A stretch of 64,000 nucleotides of DNA, from the NCBI GenBank assembly GCA_016709145.1, contig JADJEK010000001.1, positions 1,426,001 to 1,490,000 of the forward strand, written 5' to 3'. Shown here piece by piece: positions 1 through 9,062 of this stretch; positions within the stretch are counted from its first letter, which is position 1; every line of letters begins with the position of its first letter. The position numbers and the translations under genes were made by a program. The notes beneath the pieces were generated by a model. That model made no database searches. It was not told the DNA's origin and saw only the letters and a program-made list of their open reading frames with translations. This stretch comes from Planctomycetota bacterium. GTDB lineage: Bacteria > Planctomycetota > B15-G4 > JADJEK01.

Positions 1-171
1 GGCGGTCGCGAACACCTCGTTCGACGCGGTGGGCCTGCGCCCCGCGCGACCCCAGACGGGGCCCGACAGAGCCTCGGGCGTCTCGTCTTGCGCCGACGAG
101 ATCGCGAAGCCCGCGACGGACAGCGTGGCGAGAACGATCCAGACGATCGGGCGAGCGAGCGGCCGACGCAT
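1..171 (-). CDS. Secreted protein of unknown function, N-terminal fragment cut by the window edge
   Basis: The frame starts at the ATG at 171-169, which overlaps the carA stop codon in a TGATG arrangement, and stays open to base 1. The 57 visible residues begin MRRPLARPIVWIVLATLSVA, an Arg-rich n-region followed by a hydrophobic core, then a plausible cleavage site in SSAQ-DETPE. This looks like a Sec signal peptide or an N-terminal anchor. The overlap suggests translation coupled to carA as the last visible gene of the minus-strand run. The mature part is too short to identify a family. Confidence 0.6.
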   Translation of the reverse strand, partial: MRRPLARPIVWIVLATLSVAGFAISSAQDETPEALSGPVWGRAGRRPTASNEVFATA

Positions 172-1340
172 CAGGTTCGAACGGTCGACGGAGCTGCGTC
201 GGACGCTTTGTGCTTCGCGATCAACGCGCGGAAGCGCTCGAACAAGTACATCGCGTCGTGCGGACCGGGCGCGGCCTCAGGGTGGTATTGGACCGAGAAC
301 GCCGGAGCGTCGAGGACTTCGATGCCTTCGCACGTCCCGTCGTAGAGGCTCTCGTGCGAGACGCGCGCGCGCTTGGAGTCGAGCGACGCCGGATCGACCG
401 CGAACGAGTGGTTCTGCGACGTGATCTCGGTCTTGCGCGTGGTCAGGTCGATGACCGGATGGTTCGCGCCGTGGTGGCCGAACTTCATTTTGTAGGTCCG
501 GGCGCCGAGCGCGAGCCCCGTGATCTGGTGCCCGAGGCAGATGCCGAAGAACGGCACGCGTTCGCCGAGGAAGCGCCGCACGGCCTCGATCGCGTACTCG
601 CACGGCTCGGGATCGCCGGGGCCGTTCGACAGGAACACGCCGTCGGGCTGCATCGCGATCACGTCCTTCGCCGACGTCTGCGCCGGCACGACCGTGACGT
701 CGAACCCGGACACGACCAGCGAACGCGTGATGTTCTGCTTGATGCCGAAGTCGTACGCGACGACCTTGTAGCGCGGCTCCTGCGCCCGCATGGTCTCGAA
801 GCGGAAGTCGGCCGTGTAGGGCTCGGTCCAGCGATCCGTGGTCGTGCGCGTCACGTCCTTGGCGATGTCGGCGCCGACGATCTTCGGCGAAGCCTGGACT
901 TTCTTGATCAACGACTCGACGTCGAGATCGCGCGACGAGATCACGGCGCGCAGCGTTCCTTGGACGCGCAGCTTGCGCACGATGGCGCGCGTGTCGACGT
1001 CTTCGATGCCGACCACGCCGTTCTGTGCGAGCCAGTCGTGCAGGTCCATCGTCGAGCGGTGGTTCGAACGGATCGTCGACAGTTCGCGCACGACGAAGCC
1101 GTTGGCGTAGAGCTGCTTCGACTCGACGTCGATCGGGTTGACGCCGTAGTTGCCGATCAGCGGGTACGTCATCATCACGATCTGACCGCGGTACGACGGG
1201 TCGGTCAGGATCTCCTGGTACCCCGTCATGGCGGTGTTGAAGACGACCTCGCCGAACGTCTCGCCCTGCGCACCGAAGCTCTTGCCGCGGTACACGGTCC
1301 CATCCTCGAACACGAGCAGGGCTACGCCGCGCTCCGTCAT
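171..1340 (-). CDS. carA: Carbamoyl-phosphate synthase small (glutamine amidotransferase) subunit
   Basis: This 389-residue protein has the usual CarA length. The N-terminal domain carries the family signature LVFEDGTVYRGKSFGA and the run FNTAMTGYQEILTDPSY. The C-terminal class I amidotransferase domain has the nucleophile Cys at about residue 268 (FGICLGHQ) and the His-Pro-Glu of the triad at about 353-355 (QYHPEA). The enzyme hydrolyses glutamine and passes ammonia to CarB to make carbamoyl phosphate for pyrimidine and arginine synthesis in the cytoplasm. CarB is not in the window. carA follows larB after 51 bases and its stop overlaps the next start, so it sits inside the minus-strand operon. 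Confidence 0.97.
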   Translation of the reverse strand: MTERGVALLVFEDGTVYRGKSFGAQGETFGEVVFNTAMTGYQEILTDPSYRGQIVMMTYPLIGNYGVNPIDVESKQLYANGFVVRELSTIRSNHRSTMDLHDWLAQNGVVGIEDVDTRAIVRKLRVQGTLRAVISSRDLDVESLIKKVQASPKIVGADIAKDVTRTTTDRWTEPYTADFRFETMRAQEPRYKVVAYDFGIKQNITRSLVVSGFDVTVVPAQTSAKDVIAMQPDGVFLSNGPGDPEPCEYAIEAVRRFLGERVPFFGICLGHQITGLALGARTYKMKFGHHGANHPVIDLTTRKTEITSQNHSFAVDPASLDSKRARVSHESLYDGTCEGIEVLDAPAFSVQYHPEAAPGPHDAMYLFERFRALIAKHKASDAAPSTVRT

Positions 1341-1391
1341 GCTCTCGACCTCGATGAGGGGTTACGGATCGTCACTCGCAGGCGTCGTCGG

Positions 1392-2186
1392 TCAGGTGCC
1401 CTGTCGCGGCGCCGCCGCCTCGTCACCCACCGGTTCGTCACCATTGATCAACGCGGCAAGGTAGCCCGCGCCGAAGCCGTTGTCGATATTGACGACCGCG
1501 ACGTTCGGAGCGCACGCGTTCAACATCGACAGCAACGCCGCAAGTCCTTGGAACGACGCGCCGTAGCCGATGCTCGTCGGCACCGCGACGACGGGTCGGG
1601 CGACCAAGCCGCCGACGACGCTGGCGAGCGCGCCCTCCATGCCGGCCACGACGACCAGCACGCGGGCTTCGCGCAGCAGGTCGCGCTGCGCGAACAAGCG
1701 GTGGATCCCGGCGACGCCGACGTCGAACCGCGTCTCGACGCGAGCTCCCATTTGTCGCGCGGTCAGCGCGGCTTCTTCGGCGACCGGGATGTCCGCGGTG
1801 CCGGCCGTGAGCACGGCGACCAAGCCGACCGGCTCCGCGGTCGGCGCGTCGACGCGCTCGATCGTGATCACGCGCGCCGTCGCGTGGTAGCGCGCGTGGG
1901 GGACGGTGCGTTCGACGGCAGCGAACTGCTCGGCGCTCGCGCGCGTCAGCAGCACGCGGTCGGAGCGCTGCGCGAGGTTCGCGGCGATGGCGCCGACGTG
2001 CTCGGCTTCCTTGCCTTGGCAGAACACGACCTCGGCGAAGCCGCAGCGAAGTTCGCGATGGTGGTCGAGTCGCGCGAAGCCGAGATCCGCGACCGGCGAT
2101 TGCGACAGCGCCGCGGCGGCCGCGTCGATCGAGGTCGTGCCGTTCTTCACGGCAGCGAGCAGGTCCTTCAGCGCGCGCTCGTTCAC
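1392..2186 (-). CDS. larB: LarB, pyridinium-3,5-biscarboxylate mononucleotide synthase (nickel-pincer cofactor)
   Basis: The protein is about 264 residues from a GTG start at 2186-2184 that overlaps the tsaD stop as GTGA; longer upstream starts in the same frame give only Arg-rich antisense-like sequence. The C-terminal half resembles PurE and carries the LarB/PurE-related run VVVAGMEGALASVVGGLV followed by VVAVPTSIGYGASFQGLAAL. LarB carboxylates and hydrolyses nicotinic acid adenine dinucleotide as the first step to the nickel-pincer nucleotide of lactate racemase and relatives. larA, larC and larE are not in the window, so this larB is separated from its pathway partners and sits among housekeeping genes. 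Confidence 0.9.
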   Translation of the reverse strand: MNERALKDLLAAVKNGTTSIDAAAAALSQSPVADLGFARLDHHRELRCGFAEVVFCQGKEAEHVGAIAANLAQRSDRVLLTRASAEQFAAVERTVPHARYHATARVITIERVDAPTAEPVGLVAVLTAGTADIPVAEEAALTARQMGARVETRFDVGVAGIHRLFAQRDLLREARVLVVVAGMEGALASVVGGLVARPVVAVPTSIGYGASFQGLAALLSMLNACAPNVAVVNIDNGFGAGYLAALINGDEPVGDEAAAPRQGT

Positions 2187-3193
2187 GAGGCCACCGCGTC
2201 GAGGGCCAGATCGTCCGCGCCTTGGCGATGGAACTTGTGGAACGCGAGGCCGGCGACCATCACGGCGTTGTCGGTCGACAGGCGTCGCGACGGCAGATGC
2301 AAGCCGAGCCCGCGCCGCTCGCATTCCTGCGTGAAGCGCTCGCGGAGCTGCGAGTTCGCGGCGCAACCGCCGCCGACGACGACCGCGCTCGCGCCGCACG
2401 TCGCCACGGCGTTCATCGTGCCGCGCACCAACGCTTCGACGACCTGGTGCTGGAACGACGCGCAGACGTCCTTCACGTTGGCTTCGGTCAACGGCAGTGC
2501 TTCCTTGCGCACGTTCATGCCGTTCACGAGGTAGAGCACCGCGGTCTTGATGCCCGACAGCGTGAAGTCGAGCCCGTCCTTCTTCAGCAGCGGCGACTTG
2601 AACGGGAAGCGCTTCGGATCGCCGCCCTTGGCCATCGTGTCGACGATCGGGCCGCCGGGATAGCCGAGCTTCAGCACGGTGGCGACCTTGTCGAACGCTT
2701 CACCGACGGCGTCGTCGATCGTCGAGCCGATCTCGACCGCCGTGAACGGATCGTCCATGCGGAACAACGTGGTGTGCCCGCCGGAGACGACCAACGACAC
2801 GAACGGCGCTTCCGGGCGCGTCGGCGATTGCATCCACGACGCGTAGATGTGCGCGGCGATGTGATGGATGCCGATCAACGGGAGATCGAGCGCGAGCGCG
2901 AGCGTCTTCGCCGCCGCGACACCGACGAGCAACGCGCCGATCAGGCCGGGTTGATGCGTGACGGCGATCGCGTCGACGTCGGCAAAGCGCAGCGAGGCGC
3001 GCTCCAGCGCTTCCTCGATCACGGGTAACAGCGTCTCGAGGTGCGAGCGGCTCGCGATCTCCGGCACGGTGCCGCCGAAGCGCTTGTGGATGTCGATCTG
3101 CGACACCACGACGTCGGACAGCACGGTGTGGCCGTCTTCGACGACGGCGGCCGCGGTCTCGTCGCACGAGGTTTCGATGCCGAGGATGCGCAC
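2183..3193 (-). CDS. tsaD: tRNA N6-adenosine threonylcarbamoyltransferase TsaD
   Basis: The start is the GTG at 3193-3191 (VRILGIETSCDET), two bases after the upstream protease stop, giving 336 residues, the usual size. The ASKHA-type N-terminus GIETSCDETAAAVV, the iron-binding run IHHIAAHIYAS, the SLVVSGGHTTL loop and the C-terminal VVVGGGCAANSQLR and LSTDNAVM motifs are all present. TsaD transfers the threonylcarbamoyl group from TC-AMP to A37 of ANN-decoding tRNAs, working with TsaB, TsaE and TsaC, none of which is in the window. It overlaps larB by four bases. Confidence 0.97.
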   Translation of the reverse strand: MRILGIETSCDETAAAVVEDGHTVLSDVVVSQIDIHKRFGGTVPEIASRSHLETLLPVIEEALERASLRFADVDAIAVTHQPGLIGALLVGVAAAKTLALALDLPLIGIHHIAAHIYASWMQSPTRPEAPFVSLVVSGGHTTLFRMDDPFTAVEIGSTIDDAVGEAFDKVATVLKLGYPGGPIVDTMAKGGDPKRFPFKSPLLKKDGLDFTLSGIKTAVLYLVNGMNVRKEALPLTEANVKDVCASFQHQVVEALVRGTMNAVATCGASAVVVGGGCAANSQLRERFTQECERRGLGLHLPSRRLSTDNAVMVAGLAFHKFHRQGADDLALDAVAS

Positions 3194-3195
3194 GG

Positions 3196-4545
3196 TCAGC
3201 CGATCGTTCCGACGAACTTCTTGCCCATCGACAAGTCGATCGCGGCGCGCAGTTGAGGGTCGTCGAACGTCCGCGGCTTGCGGCCGAGGCGTTGCTCGAT
3301 GAGTGGCCAATCCTCGGCGGGGATCTCGGAGTCTCGCAGCCACGCGTCGTACGCGTTCTCATCGTCCTTCGTCCCGCGGCCGAGCACGACGTCGGGCACG
3401 ATCCCACCGCGCCGACGGTCCTGGCGACCGACGCTCTTCTCGAGCTGTCGACCCGCCGGCGTCAGGTACTCACCGGTCGTGATCTTCAGCAGCGCGCTCT
3501 CGCGGTGGCCGTCGATGAGGTAGCTCTGCTCGATGATCGTCTGGACCATGCCCTTGCCGTACGTGCGCGTGCCGACGAGCACGGCGCGATGGTGGTCTTG
3601 CAGCGCTCCCGCGACGATCTCCGATGCGCTGGCCGAGCCGCCGTCGACGAGCACGACGAGCGGCAAGTCCTTGAAGCGTCCGGCGCCGGGCGTCACGCCG
3701 TAGACGCGATTCGCGTCCGGCGAGCGGCCGCGCGTGAACGCGACCACGCCTTCGGTGAGGAACAAGCTCGCGATCTCGACGGCTTGGTCGAGCAGGCCGC
3801 CGCGATTCCCGCGCAGGTCGAGCACGAGGCGCTTCATGCCGCCGCTCACGAGCTTCACGAGTTCGGCCTCGAGGTCTTGCGGCGAACTCTGCTGGAACTG
3901 ATCGAGTCGCACGTACGCGAGTCCGTTGGCCGCGTCGAGCAAGCGTGCGGCGACGACCGACGGTCGTTCGATCTGCGCGCGCTTCACCGTGACCGTTCGG
4001 CGCGGCGGCGGCTCCTCGCCAGGAGCGACGTAGGGCTGGATCTCGAGCGTGACCGGCACGCCGTCGCCGTTCTTCAGCTTGATCTTCGACGTGACTTGAT
4101 CGTTGGTCTGCGTGCCGACGGGTTCGCCATCGACCGCCGTAATGCGGTCACCGGGCAGCAGGCCGGCTTCGGCCGCCGGGGAGCCGGGGAACGCGTACAG
4201 GACCGTCACCGGCGCACCCTCGGGATGCAAGACGAAGCCGATGCCGACGTACTGGCCCTCGTTCTCCTCGCGGAAGCGCGCGTACTCCTCGGGATCGACG
4301 AACTCGGAGTAGCGATCGCGCGCCGCCATCCCGCGCAGCGCGTCGAACACGAGCTGGTCGCGCGGTACGTCCTGGAAGTAGCGCTCCTCGATGAGGTCGG
4401 CCGCTTGCAGCAGCCATTCGATGCGATCTTCGGCGCGGCGCTCGCGATCACGCACCATGACGTGGAAGAACACGAACGCCGCGCAGGTCGAGACCAGCGC
4501 GGGCACGACGAACGTCGACAGGATGTTGCGAGCGGTCGAGTTCAT
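3196..4545 (-). CDS. ctpA: Membrane-anchored S41 C-terminal processing protease (CtpA/Prc type)
   Basis: The chosen ATG at 4545 gives 449 residues beginning MNSTARNILSTFVVP, with AGGA about 11 bases upstream. A single N-terminal membrane helix (about residues 8-30) is followed by a PDZ domain at about 95-180 (YVGIGFVL through LLPGDRITAVDGEPV). The S41 catalytic domain has Ser at about 306 in GGSASASE and Lys at about 331 in TYGKGMVQ, 25 residues apart as in plant D1 processing protease. It should trim C-termini of exported proteins on the outer face of the cytoplasmic membrane. It sits two bases upstream of tsaD, which suggests co-transcription. Confidence 0.93.
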   Translation of the reverse strand: MNSTARNILSTFVVPALVSTCAAFVFFHVMVRDRERRAEDRIEWLLQAADLIEERYFQDVPRDQLVFDALRGMAARDRYSEFVDPEEYARFREENEGQYVGIGFVLHPEGAPVTVLYAFPGSPAAEAGLLPGDRITAVDGEPVGTQTNDQVTSKIKLKNGDGVPVTLEIQPYVAPGEEPPPRRTVTVKRAQIERPSVVAARLLDAANGLAYVRLDQFQQSSPQDLEAELVKLVSGGMKRLVLDLRGNRGGLLDQAVEIASLFLTEGVVAFTRGRSPDANRVYGVTPGAGRFKDLPLVVLVDGGSASASEIVAGALQDHHRAVLVGTRTYGKGMVQTIIEQSYLIDGHRESALLKITTGEYLTPAGRQLEKSVGRQDRRRGGIVPDVVLGRGTKDDENAYDAWLRDSEIPAEDWPLIEQRLGRKPRTFDDPQLRAAIDLSMGKKFVGTIG

Positions 4546-4635
4546 GAGCGCGTGCTTCCTAGTTCCGACACAAAGGTCGCGCATCGGCCGCGGCCGGCAC
4601 GACGTCTCGTCATGCGATGGTCATGTCCGCGTGCG

Positions 4636-5841
4636 TCACTTCAGGCCGCCGATGAACTTCGCGATGCGCGCGCAGCCTTCTTCCAGGGTCTTCTGCGAGG
4701 CCGCGTACGACAGGCGGAAACATGTGTCGTCGCCGAACGCGGCGCCGGGGACCACGGAGACCAGGACTTCGTCGAGCATCGCTTCGCAGAACGTCGTCGA
4801 ATCCGAGACGACGACGCCCTTGCTCGTGGTCTTGCCGAACAAGCGGCCGACGTCGGCGAATGCGTAGAACGCGCCTTCGGGCTCCGGCAGGCGGACGCCC
4901 GGCAGCTTCGACAGATGACCGACGACGAGGCGGCGGCGCTTGTCGAACTCGTCGCGCATCGGCGGCACGGCGCCGCGGCATTCGTTGAAGGCCGCGACGG
5001 CCGCGTGCTGCGCGATGGAGCACGGATTCGACGTGAGGTGACCTTGGAGGCGGTTCATCGCCGCGATGACCTCGGCCGGGCCGGCGGCGTAGCCGATGCG
5101 CCAGCCCGTCATCGCGTAGGCCTTCGACACGCCCGAGCACACGATCGTGCGCTCGCGCATCGCGGGCAGCGAGGCCGCGGGCGAGTGGTGCTTGCGACCG
5201 CCGTAGACGAGGCAGCCGTAGATCTCGTCGCTGACGACGACGAGCTTGTGACGCACGACGACGTCGGCGATCGCCGCGAGTTCGTCCTGCGACAGCACGG
5301 CGCCGCTCGGGTTGTTCGGCGAGTTCAGCAGCAGGACGCGCGTGCGGTCGGTGCAGGCGGCCTCGAGCGCTTTGGCGTCGAGGTGGAAGCGTTGATCCGC
5401 GGGACACGGGACGTAGACGGGGTTGCCGCCGGCGAACTTGACGAGCTCGGGGTACGTGACCCAGTACGGCGACGGGATGATGACGTCGTCGCCGACGTTC
5501 ACGATCGAGAGCAAGGCCTGCGCGATCGCCTGCTTCGAACCGTTCGTGATCAGGATCTGCTTCTTCGGGTCGTAGTCGAGCCCGATCTCGTCGTGCAGCG
5601 TGCGAGCCACCGCCTGGCGCAGGGGCAGGATGCCTTCGTTCGCCGTGTAGTGGGTCTCGCCGCGGTCGATCGCAGCCTTGGCGGCGTCGCGCGCACCGGC
5701 CGGGGTGTCGAAGTCCGGCTCGCCGAGCCCGAACGAGAGCACGTCCTTGCCCTGCTCGCGCAATTCCTGCGATCGCTTCGCGAGCTTCAGCGTCGCGGAG
5801 TCGCCCATGCGAAGGATGCGCGTGCTCAGGGGGAGGGTCAT
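4636..5841 (-). CDS. Pyridoxal-phosphate aspartate/aromatic aminotransferase (class I)
   Basis: This 401-residue fold-type I aminotransferase starts at the ATG at 5841 (MTLPLSTRILRM). In-frame starts further upstream would add Arg-rich sequence unlike the family. It has the substrate/PLP-binding segment VGDDVIIPSPYWVTYPELV, the NSPNNPSG motif, the PLP Schiff-base Lys at about residue 240 (SGVSKAYAMTGWRIGY) and the C-terminal Arg region CFRLSYA. The closest characterised group is the 1b aspartate aminotransferases of Thermus and Bacillus. It should interconvert aspartate or aromatic amino acids with their 2-oxo acids. It is the first gene of the minus-strand run and lies 90 bases upstream of the protease. 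Confidence 0.92.
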   Translation of the reverse strand: MTLPLSTRILRMGDSATLKLAKRSQELREQGKDVLSFGLGEPDFDTPAGARDAAKAAIDRGETHYTANEGILPLRQAVARTLHDEIGLDYDPKKQILITNGSKQAIAQALLSIVNVGDDVIIPSPYWVTYPELVKFAGGNPVYVPCPADQRFHLDAKALEAACTDRTRVLLLNSPNNPSGAVLSQDELAAIADVVVRHKLVVVSDEIYGCLVYGGRKHHSPAASLPAMRERTIVCSGVSKAYAMTGWRIGYAAGPAEVIAAMNRLQGHLTSNPCSIAQHAAVAAFNECRGAVPPMRDEFDKRRRLVVGHLSKLPGVRLPEPEGAFYAFADVGRLFGKTTSKGVVVSDSTTFCEAMLDEVLVSVVPGAAFGDDTCFRLSYAASQKTLEEGCARIAKFIGGLK

Positions 5842-6291
5842 GCGGAGTGGCCGCCTTACAAGGGTCAGGTCGTTCATTTCGACGCGGAGTGAACGGCGGA
5901 CTCTAGCGGGCGCCGGAGTGGTTCTGAACGAGCGGGCGGCTTGAAACCGATGGAACGGTGACGGCGTTCGGTGGGGGCGGGAGTGAGCCAGCGACGAGCC
6001 GTCCACCGCCTGGACGTGATCGCGTAAGTCCTTGGGCCACCAACGGGTAGCCCCAACGCGATTGCCGCCGGCAATCGCGTTGGGGTACCCGCGTGCGATT
6101 GCCGGCGGCTATGTCACGCGGGCTACGTCGTTTGGTGGACTTGGTTTAGGTGGGGCGGGTCGGCAGGACCGCGCTGGGGGCGACGCGCGAAGGACTTCGC
6201 TGAACTCGGTTCGAGAAACTGAAGGGCCTGGCGCGTGCTTTTGCGCATGGACCCTCGGACTCGTCGTTCGAATCGACAGGGAGCCTCGGCA
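5842..6291. other. Intergenic region between divergent genes
   Basis: This 450-base gap separates the leftward aminotransferase from the rightward 901-aa secreted protein and must hold both promoters, although no convincing -35/-10 pair stands out. Short open frames here lack ribosome sites and conserved motifs. Its one clear structure is the pair of palindromes at 6051-6122. A ribosome-binding AGGGAG at 6278-6283 precedes the right-hand gene. Confidence 0.6.
6051..6085. repeat. Perfect palindrome, 17-bp arms around one base
   Basis: CCCCAACGCGATTGCCG at 6051-6067 is the exact reverse complement of 6069-6085, with a single C between. The half-site core GCGATTGCCG recurs at 6095-6104 (bases TGCGATTGCCGGCGG), inside a second hairpin with arms CCCGCGTG (6088-6095) and CACGCGGG (6115-6122). 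It lies between divergent genes, so a terminator role is unlikely. A REP-like element or a paired operator is more plausible. Confidence 0.6.
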
Positions 6292-8997
6292 ATGCTTCGA
6301 CTTGGGTTGGCCGCGATCGTGGTTGCTTCGTTGGGTCTCGGCGTCGCGCGCGCCACGCCTCAGTTCAGTGCTCCGCAGGCGTTGCCGGGGGACGACCTCG
6401 TGCTGCCCTCCGCGGGCAACCAGGATGAGCCCGCCATCGCGTTCGGCCCGGGAACTTCGCTCGTGGTTTGGGAGGACGACCGCTCGAGCCTCGTCGACAC
6501 CGTGTTCGGTGGGCAGGCATCGGGTTCGGCCGTCCCCGGCAACTTCGACATCTGCGGTGTGATCCTCGACGCGAACGGCCAGCCCACGACTCCCGCGCCC
6601 TTCGTCGTGAACGGCGACTCTTGGGATCAACTCGATCCGCGCGTGGCTTGGAACGGCACGAACTACCTCGTCGTGTTCAAGAACACGAAGCCGACACAGT
6701 TCTTCTACTCCGCCGGGATCTATGGAGTGCGCGTGTCGCCGAGCGGCGTCGTGCTCGACACCACGCCGATCAAGATCGACGACGACGACAACTACGATGA
6801 GATGTTCCCGGCCGTGGCGTCGCAAGGTAGCGACTGGCTCGTGAGCTGGACCGACCTGAACGTCAGCGTCACCGCGATCCGCGGCGCCGTCGTGAGCGCC
6901 ACGGGCGTCGTGTCGAGCTCGCAGATCCTCGTGAACGGCGCCAGCGGACAGGTCCCGACCCAGGTCGAGCTCGCGGCGTCCGGGAATCGCTACTTGATGG
7001 TCTACGCACTCAACTACGGCGGACAGGTGCGCGGGCGGCTGTTCGACGTGACCGGAGCCGCGGTCGGGTCGGTGTTCACGATCGATTCCGGATTCGGGCG
7101 GCAACCCGCGGTGGCCGGGAACGGCGTCGACTTCTTCGTGTCCTGGTTGTCGGGTTCGTTCGCGCGCGGAACGCTCGTGGGGACGAACGGCGCGGTCGCC
7201 GTGCCCGGTGGACTCGATCTGGGCCCCAGTGCCGGAGGCGCCAACGGCGAGACCGGCGTCGGCTGGGATGGCGTCAACTGGACCATCGCGTTCGACGGCA
7301 ATCCCGCGATGTACGTGGCGAAATGCGACGCCGCCGGCCAAGTGCTGTTCGATGGTCAGTCGTTCCACGTTTCGCCTCGCTCGCTCGTGAACGTCGCCGT
7401 CGGCAGCGGCGCCGGACGGACACAGATCGTCTGGACCGATCGGCAGCAGACCATCAACTCGTTCGGCGGTGATCACGACGACGTGTTCGGCGCGACGATC
7501 TCGCAGGTCGGCATTCCGGGGCCGATCACGCCGATCAGCGTTTCGACTCCGGCGCAGATCCGCACGCAGATCGCGGGAGATGCGCAGCACGGCTTCCTCG
7601 TGGTCTACGAGAGCCTCGTCGCCGGAACGACGACCATCATGGCCCACCACGTCGACGCGTACGGCCAATCGCTGGGCGCGCCGTTCGCCGTGCATTCGAG
7701 CGACCGATCGATCTCGTTCCCCGAGGTCGGATTCAACGGCAACGAGTTCTTGGTGGCGTGGCAGCACATCCAATCGACTCTTGCATCCGGCCCTCCACGA
7801 CTGATCGAGTGCAAGCGCGTACTCGCCGATGGCACGCTGCTCGATCCGGCGCCGGTCGTGGTGATGGAAGGTTCGATTCCCGCGATCGACGCGATCGGGG
7901 ACACGTTCATCGTGGTGGCGCAGTACCACCATCAGGTGCTGCAGTCGAACTCGGTGATTCGATACCGCCGGCGCTCCGGAGCGAGCGGCGCCTTCGTCGA
8001 CGCCGGCCCGGTGGTCCTGAAGTTCGGTGCCGGCAACGTCGACGTCGTCGCGATGAACGATCGCTGGCTCGTGATGTGGGGCAACGTGGCCGGGCTGTTC
8101 GTGCTCGCCGATGGGACGGCGACGCCGTCGTTCGTCGCGGCGGACACCAATGCGTCGGGGACTTGGTTCAGCTTGTCGAGGAACGCGGCACAGGACGAGG
8201 CCGTGTTGACCTTTCAATACAACTCGTCGCTGTTCTACCTGGCGTCCGTTCGCATGCGCCGCTTCGACGCGAACGGAGTCTCCGCCGATCCGCTGGCGGG
8301 CATCGTCGTCAACGACGCGCATCAGGCCCAGCTGCGTCCGGTGGGTCTCGCGCTCGACGACGAGTACCTCGTGCACTGGGCGGACCATCGCGACTTCCTC
8401 GACTACGAGCCGGGGATCAGCGACGTGTACGCCGCGCGCCTCGGGACCAACGGAGCCGTGCTCGACCCCACCGGGATCGCGATCCACGACGACCCGTCCG
8501 GCGAAGGCAACACGGCCGTGGCTCTCGCCGGCGCCGGCCGCGCGCTGGTCGCCGTTTCGGACCTGCGCGACGTCGGCTTCGGCTCCTATCGAATCGCGTG
8601 CCATACGTATTCGACCGGCGCGTCGAAGGCCTGGCAGGCCTACGGCAACGGGCTGGCCGGAACGAAGGGAGTCCCGATCCTCGATGGAGAGGGAACCCTG
8701 CAGCCCAATTCGGCGATGGAGCTCGTGCTCGGGAACGCGGCGCCGAATGCGCTGAGCGCGATCGTGATCGGCACGAGCGCAGCGCAATCGCCCTTGCTCG
8801 GCGGTACCCTGCTCGCCGCGCCCAACATCGTGTTGGTCGGATTCGATACCGGCGCGCTCGGTCGATGGACGCTCGGCGCCACTTGGCCGAGCGGGATCCC
8901 ATCGGGCATCGCGCTGCACTTCCAGGTGTGGGTCCCCGATGCCGCCGCGCCGTTCGGCACGTCCGCGACGCGGGGGCTGTCCGCGACGACTCCCTGA
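6292..8997 (+). CDS. Large secreted repeat protein, likely beta-propeller, planctomycete type
   Basis: The ATG at 6292 is preceded by AGGGAG nine bases upstream and opens with the signal peptide MLRLGLAAIVVASLGLG, cleaved near ARA-TPQF. The mature part of about 880 residues repeats a unit of the type AWNGTNYLVVF, DWLVSWTD, FLVVYES, EFLVAWQH, a WxxxxNGxxYLVVWxD pattern seen in secreted propeller-like proteins. The last 100 residues form a distinct domain (LVLGNAAPNALSAIVIG through GRWTLGATWPSGIPSGI). The same architecture and C-terminal domain occur in the 912-residue protein at 55709-58447, so the two are paralogs. No enzymatic motif was found; the role is probably extracellular or cell-surface. 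Confidence 0.85.
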   Translation: MLRLGLAAIVVASLGLGVARATPQFSAPQALPGDDLVLPSAGNQDEPAIAFGPGTSLVVWEDDRSSLVDTVFGGQASGSAVPGNFDICGVILDANGQPTTPAPFVVNGDSWDQLDPRVAWNGTNYLVVFKNTKPTQFFYSAGIYGVRVSPSGVVLDTTPIKIDDDDNYDEMFPAVASQGSDWLVSWTDLNVSVTAIRGAVVSATGVVSSSQILVNGASGQVPTQVELAASGNRYLMVYALNYGGQVRGRLFDVTGAAVGSVFTIDSGFGRQPAVAGNGVDFFVSWLSGSFARGTLVGTNGAVAVPGGLDLGPSAGGANGETGVGWDGVNWTIAFDGNPAMYVAKCDAAGQVLFDGQSFHVSPRSLVNVAVGSGAGRTQIVWTDRQQTINSFGGDHDDVFGATISQVGIPGPITPISVSTPAQIRTQIAGDAQHGFLVVYESLVAGTTTIMAHHVDAYGQSLGAPFAVHSSDRSISFPEVGFNGNEFLVAWQHIQSTLASGPPRLIECKRVLADGTLLDPAPVVVMEGSIPAIDAIGDTFIVVAQYHHQVLQSNSVIRYRRRSGASGAFVDAGPVVLKFGAGNVDVVAMNDRWLVMWGNVAGLFVLADGTATPSFVAADTNASGTWFSLSRNAAQDEAVLTFQYNSSLFYLASVRMRRFDANGVSADPLAGIVVNDAHQAQLRPVGLALDDEYLVHWADHRDFLDYEPGISDVYAARLGTNGAVLDPTGIAIHDDPSGEGNTAVALAGAGRALVAVSDLRDVGFGSYRIACHTYSTGASKAWQAYGNGLAGTKGVPILDGEGTLQPNSAMELVLGNAAPNALSAIVIGTSAAQSPLLGGTLLAAPNIVLVGFDTGALGRWTLGATWPSGIPSGIALHFQVWVPDAAAPFGTSATRGLSATTP

Positions 8998-9062
8998 CCG
9001 GCTCGACGACGACCGCAACGACGAACCATGCTCTCGGCACCGACATCCCCCAGGAGATCCGC

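Noticed and set aside
1392..2186. PurE (phosphoribosylaminoimidazole carboxylase)
   Set aside because: The C-terminal half is PurE-like, but the extra N-terminal domain and the GMEGALASVV...PTSIGYGASFQG pattern are those of LarB.
3253..5892. Very long plus-strand open frame antisense to the protease and aminotransferase genes
   Set aside because: Arg/Asp/Val-rich sequence without motifs, produced by GC-rich codons of the real genes on the other strand. Similar long antisense frames exist over carA/tsaD, the 901-aa gene, the transketolase and the array, and all were left out.
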